This document shows positions 19,617 to 29,383 of a DNA stretch of 64,000 nt, one piece after another. A model generated the notes under the pieces. That model saw only the letters and a list, made by a program, of their open reading frames with translations, was not told the DNA's origin and searched no databases. Both the position numbers and the translations under genes were made by a program. This DNA is from Prochlorococcus sp. MIT 1307 (GTDB lineage Bacteria; Cyanobacteriota; Cyanobacteriia; PCC-6307; Cyanobiaceae). The stretch covers positions 372,001 to 436,000 of the forward strand of contig NZ_CP139301.1 of assembly GCF_034092395.1 (NCBI RefSeq). The letters are read 5' to 3'. How positions within the stretch are numbered: the stretch's first letter is position 1; each line of letters opens with the position of its first letter.

Positions 19617-20558
19617 ATGAAAGCCAAATTAAATTTAGATTTTCCATCTGGAGATTTAAAAACAAAAAGAAAAGAGCTCTATTTTAATTCGAGTCTGAAG
19701 AGAAACATTATAGAAAATTCATTAACACTTCTATCAACCTTATTTACTTTCTTTGCAGTACTTCCTCTTGTTTTAGTTCTTTTCTATGTTCTAATAAAAG
19801 GGGGATCACAATTAAACATTTTATTATTTACTGAATTACCTGAGCCCCCTGGAGACGATCTTATATCAGCAGGTGGAGTTGGCAATGCAGTTTTAGGAAC
19901 TTTTATTATAACCTTTATAGCTTCATTAATTGCTGTCCCAATTGGAATAGGTGGAGGCATTTACCTCGCAGAGTATTCAATTGGAGGACCCTTTGCCAGA
20001 TTTATTCGGTTTGGAACTAATGTACTTTCTGGAGTGCCTTCAATCATAGCTGGAGTATTTGTGTACGGTACAATTGTCTCAACGAAAATTATATTTGGAA
20101 GTAACTTTAGCGCTATCGCTGGTGGATTAGCATTATCAATTCTAATGTTACCAATAATAATAAAAACAACAGATGAAGGACTTAAATTAGTACCTGATGA
20201 TTTGAGAAAAGGGGCTTTAGGTGTTGGAGCTTCCAAATTCATAACGATCACAAGAATTACCCTCCCAGCAGCATTTTCTCCAATAGCAACTGGCATAATA
20301 CTTGCAGTTGCAAGATCAGCAGGTGAGACAGCACCACTTATATTTACTGCACTATTTTCTTTCTATTGGCCTGTAGGCTCAGAAGCTCTCCTTGATCCAA
20401 TTGCTTCACTGTCGGTACTAATTTATAATTTTGCTTTAGAGCCTTATAGTGCACAAAATGAATTAGCATGGGCTGCCTCTTTTATTCTAGTACTGGCAAT
20501 ACTAATATTAACTATCTTAGCCAGAGGACTTGAATCAATGTTAGACAAGAAGCAATGA
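19617..20558 (+). CDS. pstA: Phosphate ABC transporter permease PstA
   Basis: The second membrane subunit of the Pst importer, 313 residues. After about 35 polar residues there are roughly six helices. Family landmarks are GGVGNAVLGTFIITFIA near 87, IGGGIYLAEYS near 110, the coupling loop RKGALGVGASKFITITRITLP near 197 and ARSAGETAPLIFTALF near 229. It starts 1 nt after pstC and is 42 nt upstream of pstB, forming pstCAB in the usual order. Confidence 0.96.
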   Translation: MKAKLNLDFPSGDLKTKRKELYFNSSLKRNIIENSLTLLSTLFTFFAVLPLVLVLFYVLIKGGSQLNILLFTELPEPPGDDLISAGGVGNAVLGTFIITFIASLIAVPIGIGGGIYLAEYSIGGPFARFIRFGTNVLSGVPSIIAGVFVYGTIVSTKIIFGSNFSAIAGGLALSILMLPIIIKTTDEGLKLVPDDLRKGALGVGASKFITITRITLPAAFSPIATGIILAVARSAGETAPLIFTALFSFYWPVGSEALLDPIASLSVLIYNFALEPYSAQNELAWAASFILVLAILILTILARGLESMLDKKQ

Positions 20559-20600
20559 AACTAGAATTTTCTACTATTAACCTAAGCAACTATTAATAAA

Positions 20601-21410
20601 ATGAAGATCTCAGAGAATACTGCAGCTAAAACATCAGCACTATCACTTGAAAATGTATCAATGAGCTATGATAATAGTCAAGTGGTTAGGAATATATTCT
20701 GTGAAATCCCAAGATCAAAAGTAACTGCTTTAATTGGACCATCTGGCTGTGGTAAATCTACAGTATTAAGATCATTAAATAGAATGAATGACCTCATACA
20801 TGGTTTTTCTCTAAAAGGTCGAGTACTCTTCGAAGGCATTGATTTATATGATCCCAAAATAGATCCAGTTGAGGTAAGAAGACGTATCGGAATGGTATTT
20901 CAACAACCTAATCCTTTTCCCAAAAGCATCTATGAAAATATAGCTTTTGGAGCAAGAATAAATGGATTTACTGGTGATATGGATGAATTAGTGGAAACTT
21001 CACTTCGCAAAGCCGCAATTTGGGAAGAATGCAAAGATAAAATGAAATCAAGTGGGCTCTCACTATCAGGCGGACAACAGCAAAGATTATGCATAGCAAG
21101 AACAATAGCAATTGAGCCAGACGTTATACTGATGGATGAACCATGCTCAGCTCTTGACCCAATTTCTACACTAAAAGTTGAAGAAACAATACATGATTTA
21201 AAGAAGAATTTCACAATTATTATAGTAACCCATAATATGCAACAAGCTCTACGAGTGAGTGACTATACAGCATTCTTTAATGCCGAGAAAGTTGAGGAAA
21301 ACTCCACTGGAAAAATAGGCTATTTAGTCGAATTTAATGAGACCGAGAAAATCTTTAATTCACCAAAGCAAAAAATTACTAGAGATTATATTTCAGGTAA
21401 ATTTGGTTAA
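20601..21410 (+). CDS. pstB: Phosphate ABC transporter ATP-binding protein PstB
   Basis: The ATPase of the Pst complex, 269 residues, on the cytoplasmic face. Walker A is GPSGCGKST near 46, the signature LSGGQQQRL near 154, Walker B VILMDEP near 173 and the switch His in [15 protein letters not shown] near 210. The early motif [14 protein letters not shown] and the late [15 protein letters not shown] are those of PstB rather than other ABC ATPases. It is the last gene of the pstCAB set; no phoU follows. Confidence 0.96.
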   Translation: MKISENTAAKTSALSLENVSMSYDNSQVVRNIFCEIPRSKVTALIGPSGCGKSTVLRSLNRMNDLIHGFSLKGRVLFEGIDLYDPKIDPVEVRRRIGMVFQQPNPFPKSIYENIAFGARINGFTGDMDELVETSLRKAAIWEECKDKMKSSGLSLSGGQQQRLCIARTIAIEPDVILMDEPCSALDPISTLKVEETIHDLKKNFTIIIVTHNMQQALRVSDYTAFFNAEKVEENSTGKIGYLVEFNETEKIFNSPKQKITRDYISGKFG

Positions 21411-21501
21411 GATAATAGATAGTATTGTATTTGGATTTAAATATATCCCGATTGTAAAGGTAATAATTAAAGGTAAATTTTTTTATTTGGAATAGTTAGA
21501 A

Positions 21502-21588
21502 CGGAGAGGGAGGGATTCGAACCCTCGATAGAGTTGCCCCTATACAGCATTTCCAGTGCTGCGCCTTCGACCACTCGGCCACCTCTCC
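21502..21588 (-). tRNA. trnS-GGA: tRNA-Ser (anticodon GGA)
   Basis: Read on the minus strand, the sequence has a 7-bp acceptor stem (GGAGAGG / CCTCTCC), the D arm GGCCGAGTGGTCGAAGGC, an anticodon stem-loop with GGA, a long variable arm typical of class II serine tRNAs, and the T arm GAGGGTTCGAATCCCTC. The discriminator base is G, as expected for tRNA-Ser. CCA is not encoded. Anticodon GGA reads UCC and UCU. Confidence 0.96.
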
Positions 21589-21972
21589 AATTTTCAAGCA
21601 TTTAAAATCTAGCAGGGTATTCATTGCAAGTGATATCTATAGATATTTTTATATCTATTTCCTCACTACCGAGTCAAGGCCACTTTATTAAGACGAAAAA
21701 GTTTTGTTGTTGACCAGCAAGCAAGAAGTAGATTATTTCAGAGCAAATTAAGTTGCCTTTTCATAAAAAGCTCTTCAGATCATGAGGCAATGTAAACTAT
21801 TATGAAAATAAATCCATAGCAGAATGTAACTGGCATTCTTAATGCTTTGCAATCAGGATAAGCATAAGATTAATATGTCTTCTAGATTCAAATTTCTAAA
21901 TACATTTAATGACTATTCAACCTTCGCAAATATTTTTCTATATCCTATATTAAGTCTAACTATAAGTACATA
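21589..21972. other. Intergenic region without a recognisable gene
   Basis: These 384 AT-rich bases between tRNA-Ser and the phosphatase gene have no convincing ORF. A 32-codon ATG frame at 21875-21973 has no family features. At 21633-21658 there is a perfect 14-nt palindrome that overlaps a second hairpin with an 8-bp stem (21639-21658); the two structures exclude each other. The region could hold a small RNA or the promoter of the downstream gene, but nothing proves it. Confidence 0.4.
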
Positions 21973-22860
21973 ATGTCAGACAAGAACTGTTTTAAAGCTG
22001 CTTTATTAGCTGGATTGAATGAGGAAAACCTCAATCAACTTACGAACGTAGCAAAATTCGCGGCAAAGGAAGGGGGCAATATCCTAATGCAATATTATGG
22101 AAAGATAAAGAACATCAAGAATAAGTCTCGTTCAGGAGATCTTGTAACAGAAGCAGACTTAGCTTGTGAGGAGTTCGTTGTTAATTATCTTAATTCCAAA
22201 ACACCTAAAATTACAATTCATGCTGAAGAAAGAGGCTTAAATGGTTTGTCAGATGAATTATGTTGGTATGTAGATCCACTTGATGGAACAACAAACTATG
22301 CTCATGGATATCCATTCTTTGCCACATCAATTGGTTTAGCATGGAGAGATATGCCAGTTCTAGGCGCAATTTCAATACCTTTTCTAAATGAATTATATTG
22401 GGGCGCTCCTAAACTAGGTGTTTATTGCAATAATAATCGGATTAAAGTTTCATCTAGCAATGTACTAATTAATTCATTACTAGTAACCGGATTTGCTTAT
22501 GATAGGTGTGAAGTAAAGGACAATAATTATGCGGAATTCTGCTATCTAACACATAGAACTAGAGGTGTAAGAAGAGGAGGAGCTGCAGCTGTTGACTTAG
22601 CATTTGTAGCGTCAGGTCGCCTTGATGGTTATTGGGAAAGAGGGCTGGCAAAATGGGACCTAGCTGCAGGAGCAGCATTGATTGAACTTGCTGGTGGACT
22701 TATTAGCGATTACCCCAAAGGAGATTTCAACCTAAGGAAAGGAAGAATTCTTGCTTGTACTCCTGCAATACAAAAAGAACTTCAAACTGAATTAAATAAA
22801 GTAATACCATTGGAAGAAGGCTCTTACGGAGCATCAAAATTAAGGTGCACTGAACCTTAA
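21973..22860 (+). CDS. Inositol monophosphatase family protein
   Basis: A 295-residue Mg-dependent phosphatase of the IMPase fold. The metal ligands are in HAEERG near 80 (Glu) and in VDPLDGTTNYAHG near 99-111. The second signature is AKWDLAAGAALIELAGG near 224, with the distal Asp. Family members hydrolyse inositol phosphates, histidinol phosphate or related sugars, and the substrate cannot be told from sequence. It is followed 25 nt later by hisZ. That spacing makes histidinol-phosphate a tempting idea but not more. Confidence 0.88.
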   Translation: MSDKNCFKAALLAGLNEENLNQLTNVAKFAAKEGGNILMQYYGKIKNIKNKSRSGDLVTEADLACEEFVVNYLNSKTPKITIHAEERGLNGLSDELCWYVDPLDGTTNYAHGYPFFATSIGLAWRDMPVLGAISIPFLNELYWGAPKLGVYCNNNRIKVSSSNVLINSLLVTGFAYDRCEVKDNNYAEFCYLTHRTRGVRRGGAAAVDLAFVASGRLDGYWERGLAKWDLAAGAALIELAGGLISDYPKGDFNLRKGRILACTPAIQKELQTELNKVIPLEEGSYGASKLRCTEP

Positions 22861-22885
22861 TTTTTAAATTCACTCTCAATAAATA

Positions 22886-24064
22886 ATGGCACTTCAACCT
22901 GCCTCTGGGGCAAAAGATTTAAATCCAAAGCAAGTGGAAACAAACCATTTGCTTAGCAAAAAATTAGCTGAGGTTTATCGGCTTTGGGGGTACGAAGAGG
23001 TTTCTCCACCAAGAGTGGAGCGCTTGGCAACATTAATGGCTGGTGGTGCAATAGAAAATGCCGAAATAGTAAAGCTTGTCGCAGATGAGCCATTAGGGCT
23101 AAGGCCTGAAATGACGGCCTCAATAGCCAGGGCAGCTTGCACAAGATTTGCACAAAGGCCAAGGCCATTGCGCTTATGGGCCTCAGGTACAGTTTACCAA
23201 AATCGAGAATCGATTGAGAAAGGTGTAAGTATCGAAGAAAGTCTTCAATGTGGAGTGGAGTTATTTGGAATAAAAGGGATTAGCGGAGAAATGGAACTTT
23301 TGTCTCTACTGCTAGATTCAATGGAGAAGTTAAAACTAAATAGTCAATATGAACCTAGACTTCTAATAGGACATACATCATTAATGGAATTAATATTACA
23401 TCCTTTAAGAGAAGCTTGTAGAGCAAAGGTAAGAAATCATCTCGTTAATTATGATAGATTATCTTTAGAGAAAGAAGAAATAGAAAAAGAATTAAAAGCA
23501 AGATTAATTAAACTCCAAGAATGCAGAGGATACCCATCAGATGTATTAAGGGAGCTAGAATCTAATCTTGGAAAATCTAATGAACTAAATAATCTTAAAA
23601 GATTATTTAGTATGATCGAACCTATAGCTAAAAAACATGAAATTGAACTACAATTAGACCCTACCTTCCAACCACATTTCGAACTTTATACAGGCATAAA
23701 TTTTCAATTGATATGCAAAGGAAGTTCTGCGCCAGTAGTAATAGCTAGAGGTGGTAGATACGATGGCTTAGTTAAACATTTTGCCCATAGAGAAGGTGAT
23801 GAGACTGGGTTAGGGTTTAGCTTTGAAATAGATAAAATAAGGGAACTATTAATTGAATCAAAACTTACCGAGTTATCAACTGAAAAGATTTTGATAACCT
23901 ATAGCAATAGAAAAAGGCTTGAAGATGCCTTAAAAAGGCAAAGTTATTGGCATAATAAAGGACAAGTAGCTGAAGTCGAGTTAGAACCATTTAATACAGA
24001 GCAGGAGGCAATATTAGTTTCAAAACAAAGGGCTTGTTCACAGATGGAATGGCTAGATGATTAA
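22886..24064 (+). CDS. hisZ: ATP phosphoribosyltransferase regulatory subunit (HisZ)
   Basis: HisZ is a catalytically dead relative of histidyl-tRNA synthetase that partners the short form of HisG in the first step of histidine synthesis. The 392-residue protein has the class II core: LRPEMTASIARAACTRF near 74, GTVYQNRESIEKG near 100, QCGVELFG near 120 and ARGGRYDGLVKHF near 287. The following element is GLGFSFEIDKI, without the catalytic arginine of true synthetases, and there is no anticodon-binding domain. It follows the IMPase-family gene by 25 nt and probably shares its transcript. Confidence 0.9.
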   Translation: MALQPASGAKDLNPKQVETNHLLSKKLAEVYRLWGYEEVSPPRVERLATLMAGGAIENAEIVKLVADEPLGLRPEMTASIARAACTRFAQRPRPLRLWASGTVYQNRESIEKGVSIEESLQCGVELFGIKGISGEMELLSLLLDSMEKLKLNSQYEPRLLIGHTSLMELILHPLREACRAKVRNHLVNYDRLSLEKEEIEKELKARLIKLQECRGYPSDVLRELESNLGKSNELNNLKRLFSMIEPIAKKHEIELQLDPTFQPHFELYTGINFQLICKGSSAPVVIARGGRYDGLVKHFAHREGDETGLGFSFEIDKIRELLIESKLTELSTEKILITYSNRKRLEDALKRQSYWHNKGQVAEVELEPFNTEQEAILVSKQRACSQMEWLDD

Positions 24065-24232
24065 TTTAAGCAAAAGAGAAGAGAAAGAAATTATTCAGGA
24101 GATTAGATATCTCTACTGCTTCCTTATGAGATGAAGTAAGATTTAAAATGTTAAGGTACGGAGAACACAACCTCTTTGGACTTGAGGTTTAAGGGTAAAG
24201 GTTAGTAGTATTAAATTTGGTTCCTTAAAGTT

Positions 24233-26140
24233 ATGACATTACTAGAAGAAGGCCAGATTCAGATTCATACTGAAAATATTTTCCCTATAATTAAAAAGGC
24301 TGTCTACTCAGAGCACGAAATATTCCTTAGAGAGCTCATTAGCAATGGTGTAGATGCAATTAACAAGAGACGTATGGCAGCTATGGCCGGTGACTGTCAA
24401 GAAGGAGATGATGGAAAAATAAATGTCAAAATAAATCGCGAAGAGAAAACACTCACAATTTCTGACAATGGAATTGGAATGACAGCTGAAGAGGTAAAAA
24501 AATATATCAACCAAGTAGCATTTTCAAGTGCGGAAGAGTTTCTTCAAAAGTACAAAAAAGAAGACGGTGGAATAATTGGACATTTTGGACTAGGTTTCTA
24601 TTCAAGTTTTATGGTTGCTAAGAATGTTGAGCTAATTACAAAGTCAGCTAAAGAGAATTCAGTACCTATTGCATGGTCATGTGATGGCTCTCCAAATTTT
24701 TCGATTATAGAGACTGATAGAGCAGAGATAGGAACCGATGTAGTACTTCATTTAATGGAAGAAGAGATTGAATATATCGAACCTACAAGAATAAAAACTT
24801 TGATAACTAAGTATTGTGATTTCATGCCAATTGAAGTCCAGCTAGAAGGTGAGGTAATAAACAAAAGAAATCCTCTATGGAGAAAGAATCCAAGAGAGCT
24901 AAAAGATCAAGATTATATTGACCTTTATAGATACCTCTATCCTTTTCAAGGAGATCCCCTCCTTTGGGTTCACTTAAATACAGATTATCCATATAATCTT
25001 CAGGGTATTTTATTCTTTCCAAAAATAACTGGAAGAGCAGATTGGGAGAATGGTGAAATAAAGTTGTATTGCAATCAAGTATTTGTTAGTGATTCAATAA
25101 AAGAAGTAGTACCAAAATATTTATTACCACTTAGAGGTATTTTAGATTCACCAGATATACCTCTAAATGTAAGCCGTAGTGCATTACAAACAGATCGAAG
25201 GGTAAGGTCTATAGGAAGTTTTGTAGCAAAGAAAATAGCTGATAAGCTTCGTAAAGTTAAACAAGAAAACCCATCATTCCTAGCAGAGATATGGGATTCA
25301 ATCTCTCCTTTTATTAAAATCGGAGCAATGGAGGATGAAAAATTTGCAGAGCAAGTCGAAGATATAATATTATTTTCTACAACAGCCTCTAAAACTGATA
25401 ACGACGGGATTGAAAGAAATATTATCTCTGCAGATAACAATAACTTCACTACATTAGATGCATATATAAGTCGATTAAATGAAGGGTCTGATAAAAAGAT
25501 AATTTACTGTACAGATGAGATTTCTCAAATGACTGCCTTAAATTTGTGGAAATCTCAAGGAGCTGAAGTTCTTAAAGTGGAAACAGTAGTAGATACACAG
25601 TTTATTCCATGGCTGGAATCACGGCACAAGGATATTACATTTCAACGTGTTGACTCAGAATTAGATGAAAGTCTAAAAGAAGAACAAACCGAAATTCAAG
25701 ATAAAGATGGAGGAACAAAGTCAGAAAACTTACGTAAGTTAATTAAGGAATCTTTAGAAAATGACAAGATTACAATACAGATACAAGCTTTAAAAAGTGC
25801 CGACGCACCAGCTGCGATGATACTTTTACCAGAGCAAATGAGAAGAATAAATGATATAGGCGCACTAATGGAGCAACGTCTTCCAGGCCTCCCAGAACAT
25901 CATGTGCTTTTAGTAAATCTCCGTCATCCACTAGTCAATGCATTGATCAAGCTCAAGTCTGGATCAGTCCTAATTGGTTCTAGTGAGCTATCCCCAACAG
26001 AAACACTTACTAAGGAACTTGCAAACCATCTTTATGATATGGCTAAGCTTGGCGTCGGCGGAATGGAACCCAATGAAATCAGTGGATTCCAAACAAGAAC
26101 AGCTGAACTAATGAGTAAGTTAATGGAAAAAGCCTTATAG
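24233..26140 (+). CDS. htpG: Chaperone HtpG (Hsp90)
   Basis: An ATP-dependent Hsp90 of 635 residues. The N-terminal GHKL domain has ELISNGVDAINKRR near 33, SDNGIGMT near 78 and the lid region GHFGLGFYSSFMVA near 115. The middle domain has RGILDSPDIPLNVSRSALQ near 301. The C-terminal dimerisation domain follows and there is no MEEVD tail, as is normal for bacteria. In cyanobacteria HtpG supports heat and light stress survival and helps phycobilisome-related folding; its role here is not shown. It has about 170 nt of non-coding DNA upstream and is followed by rpmB. Confidence 0.97.
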   Translation: MTLLEEGQIQIHTENIFPIIKKAVYSEHEIFLRELISNGVDAINKRRMAAMAGDCQEGDDGKINVKINREEKTLTISDNGIGMTAEEVKKYINQVAFSSAEEFLQKYKKEDGGIIGHFGLGFYSSFMVAKNVELITKSAKENSVPIAWSCDGSPNFSIIETDRAEIGTDVVLHLMEEEIEYIEPTRIKTLITKYCDFMPIEVQLEGEVINKRNPLWRKNPRELKDQDYIDLYRYLYPFQGDPLLWVHLNTDYPYNLQGILFFPKITGRADWENGEIKLYCNQVFVSDSIKEVVPKYLLPLRGILDSPDIPLNVSRSALQTDRRVRSIGSFVAKKIADKLRKVKQENPSFLAEIWDSISPFIKIGAMEDEKFAEQVEDIILFSTTASKTDNDGIERNIISADNNNFTTLDAYISRLNEGSDKKIIYCTDEISQMTALNLWKSQGAEVLKVETVVDTQFIPWLESRHKDITFQRVDSELDESLKEEQTEIQDKDGGTKSENLRKLIKESLENDKITIQIQALKSADAPAAMILLPEQMRRINDIGALMEQRLPGLPEHHVLLVNLRHPLVNALIKLKSGSVLIGSSELSPTETLTKELANHLYDMAKLGVGGMEPNEISGFQTRTAELMSKLMEKAL

Positions 26141-26202
26141 AAACCTTCTAGAAGTTTGATAGTATACAATTAAGGAAACAAGAAGCCATTAAAATTAGAA
26201 AA

Positions 26203-26439
26203 ATGTCTAGAGTCTGCCAACTCACAGGAACACGAGCAAACAATGGAATGGCTGTAAGCCATTCACATATACGTACAAAGAAATTGCAACAAGCCAATCT
26301 TCAACAAAGAAAACTATGGTGGGCTGAAGGAAACAAATGGATAAATATCAAAGTAACTACTCGAGCTCTAAAAACAATACAAAAAAAAGGTCTTGGACCA
26401 TATGCAAAATCATTAGGAATTAATCTAAACAAGATCTAG
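26203..26439 (+). CDS. rpmB: 50S ribosomal protein L28
   Basis: A 78-residue basic ribosomal protein. It begins [21 protein letters not shown] and continues [19 protein letters not shown], the typical L28 pattern with the bacterial/plastid length. No zinc-binding cysteine quartet is present. It lies 62 nt after htpG on the same strand. Confidence 0.96.
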   Translation: MSRVCQLTGTRANNGMAVSHSHIRTKKLQQANLQQRKLWWAEGNKWINIKVTTRALKTIQKKGLGPYAKSLGINLNKI

Positions 26440-26576
26440 GCAACTAAAACAACTAATCCAATTAAATAACGTCGAAAAAGTATAGAACCTAAATAATTAC
26501 ATAATAGAAATTTCTATAAAAATCACCAAAGATAATGAAATGATTGACAAATGGGCAGTACTAAGAAAAGGTGGCT

Positions 26577-26587
26577 GTTGTGACAAC
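26577..26587. promoter_or_regulatory. Perfect dyad upstream of ggpS (possible operator)
   Basis: The 11-nt sequence GTTGTGACAAC is a perfect 5+1+5 inverted repeat, flanked by GG and CC, ending 38 nt before the ggpS start. A TTGACA-like hexamer lies at 26544-26549, but I see no good -10 partner at 17 nt. Expression of ggpS is salt-controlled in other cyanobacteria. A regulator site here is speculation. Confidence 0.25.
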
Positions 26588-26612
26588 CCATTTTAAGAAC
26601 GAAATTTTCAAT

Positions 26613-26617
26613 AGGAG
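26613..26617 (+). promoter_or_regulatory. Ribosome binding site of ggpS
   Basis: AGGAG ends 8 nt before the ATG at 26626, a near-ideal Shine-Dalgarno spacing in a genome where such sites are often weak. It fixes the ggpS start. Confidence 0.7.
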
Positions 26618-26625
26618 TAAGAAGA

Positions 26626-28125
26626 ATGCTATTAGAAGAGGGCAAAAGCAAGTTCATCATCCTCTACCATCGAACCCCATATGAGGAGGGAAAGGACAAA
26701 GCTGGAAGAAAAATTTGGTGTGATCATAAAAGCCCTAATGGAATCATTCCTACACTGAGAAACCTCTTTCATAGTCGAGATGAAAGTACTTGGATTGCGT
26801 GGAGACAGGTTGCAAAATTAGAGGGTCATCTTGATGAAAGAATTGAGATGAAAGAACCTTCACCATTTACTCTCCGAAGAATACCTTTAAAAAAAAGTGA
26901 AGTTAATAGTTTTTATCACGTAACATCAAAGGAATCATTTTGGCCTATCCTTCATACCTTTCCAACATACTTTGATGTTAACAACGCTGATTGGAAAATC
27001 TTTGAAGAAGTAAATCGACGATTTGCTATAGCTGCGTGCATAGAAGCAGCAAACAATGCCACTGTATGGGTTCACGATTACAATTTGTGGTTGGCACCAG
27101 CATTTATTAGAACAGAAAGGCCGGATTTAAAAATTGCATTTTTCCACCACACCCCATTTCCTGGTAACGATGTTTTCGCAATACTTCCATGGAGAAGACA
27201 AATAATAGAAAGTCTTCTCTGCTGTGATCTTGTTGGTTTTCATATCCCTAGATATACAGAAAACTTTGCACGTGCTGCAAACTGTTTAGTAGGAGCAAAG
27301 AAAGGGCCAAAGAAAAATGTAGACAAGAAGTTCATAGCAGTAGGAAGTGCACTTACCGAACCAGAAGAGACACCCTGGTTGTCTCATGCAGGAAAGAAAG
27401 TAAAGCTTCTTTCCTCACCAGTGGGTACTTCTCCAGAACTAATTCAATCCTTAATTAATAAACCAAGTGTTAAAACTTATTCTCATGAAATTAGAGAAGG
27501 CACAAAGAAAGGTAGAAAATTAATACTCTCTGCTAGCAGAGTTGACTATACTAAAGGTAATGAGGAGCTTTTATTAGCTTTTGAAAGATTATTAGAAAGA
27601 CGTAAAGATCTACATGGAGAAATTGTTTTAATGATCTCTTGTGTTGCTGCAGCAAGTGGAATGAAAATTTATGAGGAAACTCAAAGGTCGATAGAAGAAA
27701 TGGCAGGAAGAATTAATGGACGTTTTAGCCTTATTGATTGGGTACCAATTCGTATTTCAACAAGAAGGATTCCATATGAAGAAATGGTTGCTTGGTTTAC
27801 TGAAGCAGATATTTGTTGGATAACACCCTTAAGAGATGGACTTAATCTTGTAGCAAAAGAATACGCTGCAGCAAGAAAAAATCGTGGGGGAGTCCTAGTT
27901 CTTTCTGAGTTTACTGGCGCATCTGTTCTTCTCAATGGTGCTGTACTGACAAATCCCTATTCACATAGGCGTATGGATGAAGCTATAGAAGAAGCAATAT
28001 CAATGGATGAAAAGGAACAATTCATAAGAATGCAATCAATGACATCTGCTGTAGAAGCTTACACAGTAAAGGATTGGGCACAAGATCAAATTAACTTTGT
28101 AGAAGATAAATCAACTAACAAATGA
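26626..28125 (+). CDS. ggpS: Glucosylglycerol-phosphate synthase
   Basis: GgpS joins ADP-glucose and glycerol-3-phosphate, giving the phosphate of glucosylglycerol, the main salt-stress solute of moderately halotolerant cyanobacteria. At 499 residues it has the length I know for the Synechocystis enzyme. The GT20 family features are visible: ILYHRTPYEEG near 12 and SPNGIIPTLRNLF near 35. WVHDYNLWLAPAFIR is near 147, FFHHTPFPGNDVF near 173, SRVDYTKGNEELL near 304 and PLRDGLNLVAKEY near 404. It starts with ATG behind a good AGGAG site. The next gene overlaps its stop by 4 nt. The phosphatase GgpP that completes the pathway is not in this window. Confidence 0.95.
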   Translation: MLLEEGKSKFIILYHRTPYEEGKDKAGRKIWCDHKSPNGIIPTLRNLFHSRDESTWIAWRQVAKLEGHLDERIEMKEPSPFTLRRIPLKKSEVNSFYHVTSKESFWPILHTFPTYFDVNNADWKIFEEVNRRFAIAACIEAANNATVWVHDYNLWLAPAFIRTERPDLKIAFFHHTPFPGNDVFAILPWRRQIIESLLCCDLVGFHIPRYTENFARAANCLVGAKKGPKKNVDKKFIAVGSALTEPEETPWLSHAGKKVKLLSSPVGTSPELIQSLINKPSVKTYSHEIREGTKKGRKLILSASRVDYTKGNEELLLAFERLLERRKDLHGEIVLMISCVAAASGMKIYEETQRSIEEMAGRINGRFSLIDWVPIRISTRRIPYEEMVAWFTEADICWITPLRDGLNLVAKEYAAARKNRGGVLVLSEFTGASVLLNGAVLTNPYSHRRMDEAIEEAISMDEKEQFIRMQSMTSAVEAYTVKDWAQDQINFVEDKSTNK

Positions 28126-29381
28126 AACTCTATAAATTAAAGTATTTAATAATAATATTATTAATATTTTCATTTTTTACTTTTAATGCAATATCAAAGG
28201 TATCAGAGGCAACTAATATAAGTATATTAATGCCAGCACCATTTGCAAAATCAACGGAACGGTTAGTAGAACAATTTAACAAGGAAAACAAAGGAAAAAT
28301 AAATTTAGAAGTCACCCAAGGACCTCTAGAAACAGAATCCGTTTCTGATCTAGCAATAAGCAGTCTTTTGCTAGGGAATAGCCCATTCGACATACTTTTG
28401 ATGGATGTAACATGGCTTCCAAAATATGCTGAAGCTGGTTGGTTAGCAACATTAGACCAATGGATCGATCCAAATATGCGTGACTCTCTTTCCTATGGTG
28501 CCAGTTTAGGTAACAGTTACAAAGGTGAATTATATAGATGGCCATTAGTTGCAGATATGGGACTTCTTTACTGGAGGACTGATCTAATGAAAAGAGCACC
28601 GAAAACACCAGAAGAACTTTTAGAAATCAGTCTCGAACTAAAGAATAAAGGAATAGTTCCTTATGGTTATGTTTGGCAGGGTCGTCAATATGAAGGGCTT
28701 AGTTGTGTATTCCTAGAAGTTCTAAGTGGTTTCAAAGGTGAATGGTTAAACAACTCAAATGAAATAAATTTAGCAAATCCTGAATCAATAAAGGCAGCTT
28801 CCTGGTTAAACGAATTAATTCAAAGTGGAGCAAGTCCAAAGTCAGTAACAAACTTTTCAGAAACTGAAGCACTTCAAGCTTTTGAATCAGGTGAAGCTGC
28901 TTTTATGAGAAACTGGCCCTATGCATGGGCAGAACTTCAAAAAGAAAAAAGTTCGGTCAAAGATAAAGTTGGAATTACAACAATGGTTTCAGAGAATGGA
29001 GAGAACTCAACAGCTACATTAGGGAGTTGGGGTTTTTCAATACTAAAGAGTTCTGATAATAAAGAGGCTGCATTTGAAGCTATAAAGTTTCTAACATCAG
29101 AATCTGCTCAAAAGGAATTGTTCATTCATAATGGATATACTCCTACAAAAGAACACATCTTTGAAGACAAAGAACTAATAAAGAATTCTCCAATACTTCC
29201 TATCTTAAAAAAGGCATTGGCAATTGCGAAACCAAGACCTGAGACTCCATTATATGCTCAAATAAGTGACGTACTTCAAAAACAACTTAGTTCTATATTA
29301 ACAGATGGTAAAGACGTAAATGAAGCAATGAAGTTAGCAGAACAAAAATCTAGAAAGATAATATCTTCAACAGGTAGTTAA
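28122..29381 (+). CDS. ggtB: ABC transporter substrate-binding protein for compatible solutes (GgtB-like)
   Basis: A 419-residue extracytoplasmic sugar-binding protein of the MalE type. A strongly hydrophobic segment at about 8-24 is a signal peptide or anchor; I see no lipobox cysteine. The body has LGNSPFDILLMDVTWLPKYAEAGWL near 88 and YRWPLVADMGLLYWRTDLM near 138, typical of family 1 sugar-binding proteins. It overlaps ggpS by 4 nt (ATGA) and lies 2 nt upstream of the first permease. The context names it as the binding protein for glucosylglycerol and perhaps sucrose or trehalose, as known for the Ggt system. Confidence 0.88.
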   Translation: MKLYKLKYLIIILLIFSFFTFNAISKVSEATNISILMPAPFAKSTERLVEQFNKENKGKINLEVTQGPLETESVSDLAISSLLLGNSPFDILLMDVTWLPKYAEAGWLATLDQWIDPNMRDSLSYGASLGNSYKGELYRWPLVADMGLLYWRTDLMKRAPKTPEELLEISLELKNKGIVPYGYVWQGRQYEGLSCVFLEVLSGFKGEWLNNSNEINLANPESIKAASWLNELIQSGASPKSVTNFSETEALQAFESGEAAFMRNWPYAWAELQKEKSSVKDKVGITTMVSENGENSTATLGSWGFSILKSSDNKEAAFEAIKFLTSESAQKELFIHNGYTPTKEHIFEDKELIKNSPILPILKKALAIAKPRPETPLYAQISDVLQKQLSSILTDGKDVNEAMKLAEQKSRKIISSTGS

Positions 29382-29383
29382 GT

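Noticed and set aside
26140-26165. Imperfect dyad after htpG as a terminator
   Set aside because: The stem has a bulge and there is no following T-run; rpmB lies just downstream.
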